Source: Dehalococcoidia bacterium
GTDB taxonomy: Bacteria > Chloroflexota > Dehalococcoidia > Dehalococcoidales > W693
Assembly (NCBI GenBank): GCA_011170385.1
Contig: DUFE01000038.1
Location: forward strand, 1-5,929
Reading direction: 5' to 3'
Length of the DNA: 5,929 nucleotides
The position numbers were made by a program, and so were the translations under genes. Below are positions 4,942 to 5,929 of this stretch, piece after piece (position 1 is the first letter of the stretch; each line of letters opens with the position of its first letter). The notes under the pieces are model-generated. The model searched no databases. It was not told the origin of the DNA and saw only the letters and a program-made list of their open reading frames with translations.

Positions 4942-5929
4942 TTGACGGATAATAAAAGGGCGATTCTGGTACTTGAAGACGGCTCGGAGTACGAGGGCTT
5001 CTCCTTCGGTGCTGATACAGACGCCTGCGGCGAGGTAGTCTTCAACACCAGCATGGCCGGCTACCAGGAGATGTTAACTGATCCGTCCTATGCCGGGCAG
5101 ATTGTAGTGCCCACATATCCCTTAATAGGCAACTACGGCGTCAATGAGTGTGATATCGAATCCGGCAGGATTCAGGTCAGTGGCTTCGTCGTCCGCGAGG
5201 AGTGTCTGGAGCCCAGCCACTACCTGAATAAGAGTACCATCCACCAGTACCTCGCTGAAGGCGGCATACCCGGCATCTACGGCGTGGATACCAGGGCAAT
5301 CACCCGCCGTCTCCGCTCGCTTGGGGTGATGAGGGGTATGCTCACCACCAGTAAGACGCCCCAGCAGGCACTGAGTGAGATTATATCCATGCCCGACTAC
5401 AGCAGTATTGACTTTGCCAGAAAGGTTACCACCGACTCCAAATACGAGTGGCAGGCAGAAAAGGGCAGCTTCGATTCAACTTATAATATGGTGGTGCTGG
5501 ATTGCGGCTTGAAATACACCATCTTAAGGATAATGCACTCGCTAGGCTGTCAGACAACCGTTTTGCCCTGCACCACCCCCGCCGAAGAAATCCTCAAGCT
5601 CAACCCGGAGGGCATCGTCCTTTCCCCCGGTCCCGGCAACCCGCAGATACTTGACTACATCGTCGATACCGTAAGGAAACTGGCAGAGAAGAAGCCGATT
5701 ATGGGTATCTGCCTCGGCGTCCAGCTAATCGGCAGAGCCTTTGGCACCAGTACATTCAAGCTTAAATTCGGGCACCGCGGCTCAAACCACCCGGTCAAGG
5801 ATTTAAGCGACGGGCGGGTGCACATTACCGCCCAGAACCACGGCTATGCGTTAGACCCGGATACGGTTTGTAACGGGCTGGAGGTGAGCCATATCAACCT
5901 GAATGACGGCACGGTTGAGGGTATCCGCC
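4942..5929 (+). CDS. carA: Carbamoyl phosphate synthase small (glutaminase) subunit, 3' end outside window
   Basis: Hydrolyses glutamine and channels ammonia to CarB for carbamoyl phosphate synthesis. The 329 visible residues cover most of a protein usually 360-385 long. The N-terminal domain has VFNTSMAGYQEMLTDPSYAGQ and PTYPLIGNYGVN; the class I glutamine amidotransferase domain begins at about residue 181. Its motifs are LSPGPGNP (227-234), the nucleophile C257 in GICLG, KFGHRGSNHPV (275-285) and QNHGYA (298-303). The HPE motif carrying the catalytic His and Glu should follow just beyond the right edge. The residue after CLG is Val260 where CarA commonly has His (CLGHQ). The start is TTG at 4942, set by AAGGAG and the in-frame pyrC stop. 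Placement after pyrC in a PyrR-controlled operon suggests that carB follows and that the synthase is regulated with pyrimidine demand. No break or frameshift is seen. Confidence 0.96.
   Translation, partial: MTDNKRAILVLEDGSEYEGFSFGADTDACGEVVFNTSMAGYQEMLTDPSYAGQIVVPTYPLIGNYGVNECDIESGRIQVSGFVVREECLEPSHYLNKSTIHQYLAEGGIPGIYGVDTRAITRRLRSLGVMRGMLTTSKTPQQALSEIISMPDYSSIDFARKVTTDSKYEWQAEKGSFDSTYNMVVLDCGLKYTILRIMHSLGCQTTVLPCTTPAEEILKLNPEGIVLSPGPGNPQILDYIVDTVRKLAEKKPIMGICLGVQLIGRAFGTSTFKLKFGHRGSNHPVKDLSDGRVHITAQNHGYALDPDTVCNGLEVSHINLNDGTVEGIR

Overview
The window holds the 5' part of a de novo pyrimidine biosynthesis operon on the plus strand, pyrR-pyrB-pyrC-carA. It is preceded by a complete PyrR-type attenuator leader. 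The 5' two-thirds of a divergently transcribed UvrD/PcrA-type DNA helicase gene lies on the minus strand. Base composition is moderate, about half GC by eye. The gene order, the PyrR leader RNA and the protein styles (class I dihydroorotase, CarA with an LDCGLKYTILR segment) suggest a bacterium of the Chloroflexota, perhaps Dehalococcoidia. That placement is inferred from style, with no marker gene in view.

Layout: 1-1326 (minus) is the N-terminal 442 residues of the helicase; its C-terminus lies beyond the left edge. Positions 1327-1594 form a divergent control region. It carries a near-consensus promoter for the helicase, placed so that the transcript would be leaderless or nearly so, and a strong promoter for the pyr operon (TTGATA, 17 nt, extended TATAAT). 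The pyr leader is about 95 nt. It can be folded into a PyrR-binding hairpin, a competing antiterminator, and an intrinsic terminator whose U-run ends at the pyrR start codon. From 1595 to the right edge there are four tightly packed genes with gaps of 23, 3 and 3 nt. carA is cut by the right edge, and carB would be expected next.

The genes work together. CarA (with CarB outside the window) makes carbamoyl phosphate, PyrB condenses it with aspartate, PyrC closes the ring to dihydroorotate, and PyrR senses UMP/UTP against PRPP and shuts the leader.

The most unusual item is pyrB. Its 476-residue product is an ATCase catalytic chain (about 1-341) followed by a zinc ribbon closely resembling the C-terminal zinc domain of the ATCase regulatory chain PyrI. 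The PyrI nucleotide-binding allosteric domain is absent. A further tail resembles an Ada-type metal-binding domain in which three of four ligand positions have been replaced. The catalytic chain also carries about 33 extra residues relative to E. coli PyrB. A second oddity is a perfect 21-nt palindrome embedded in frame at the 3' end of pyrC, directly before the carA ribosome binding site. I see no mobile element, CRISPR array, tRNA or rRNA.
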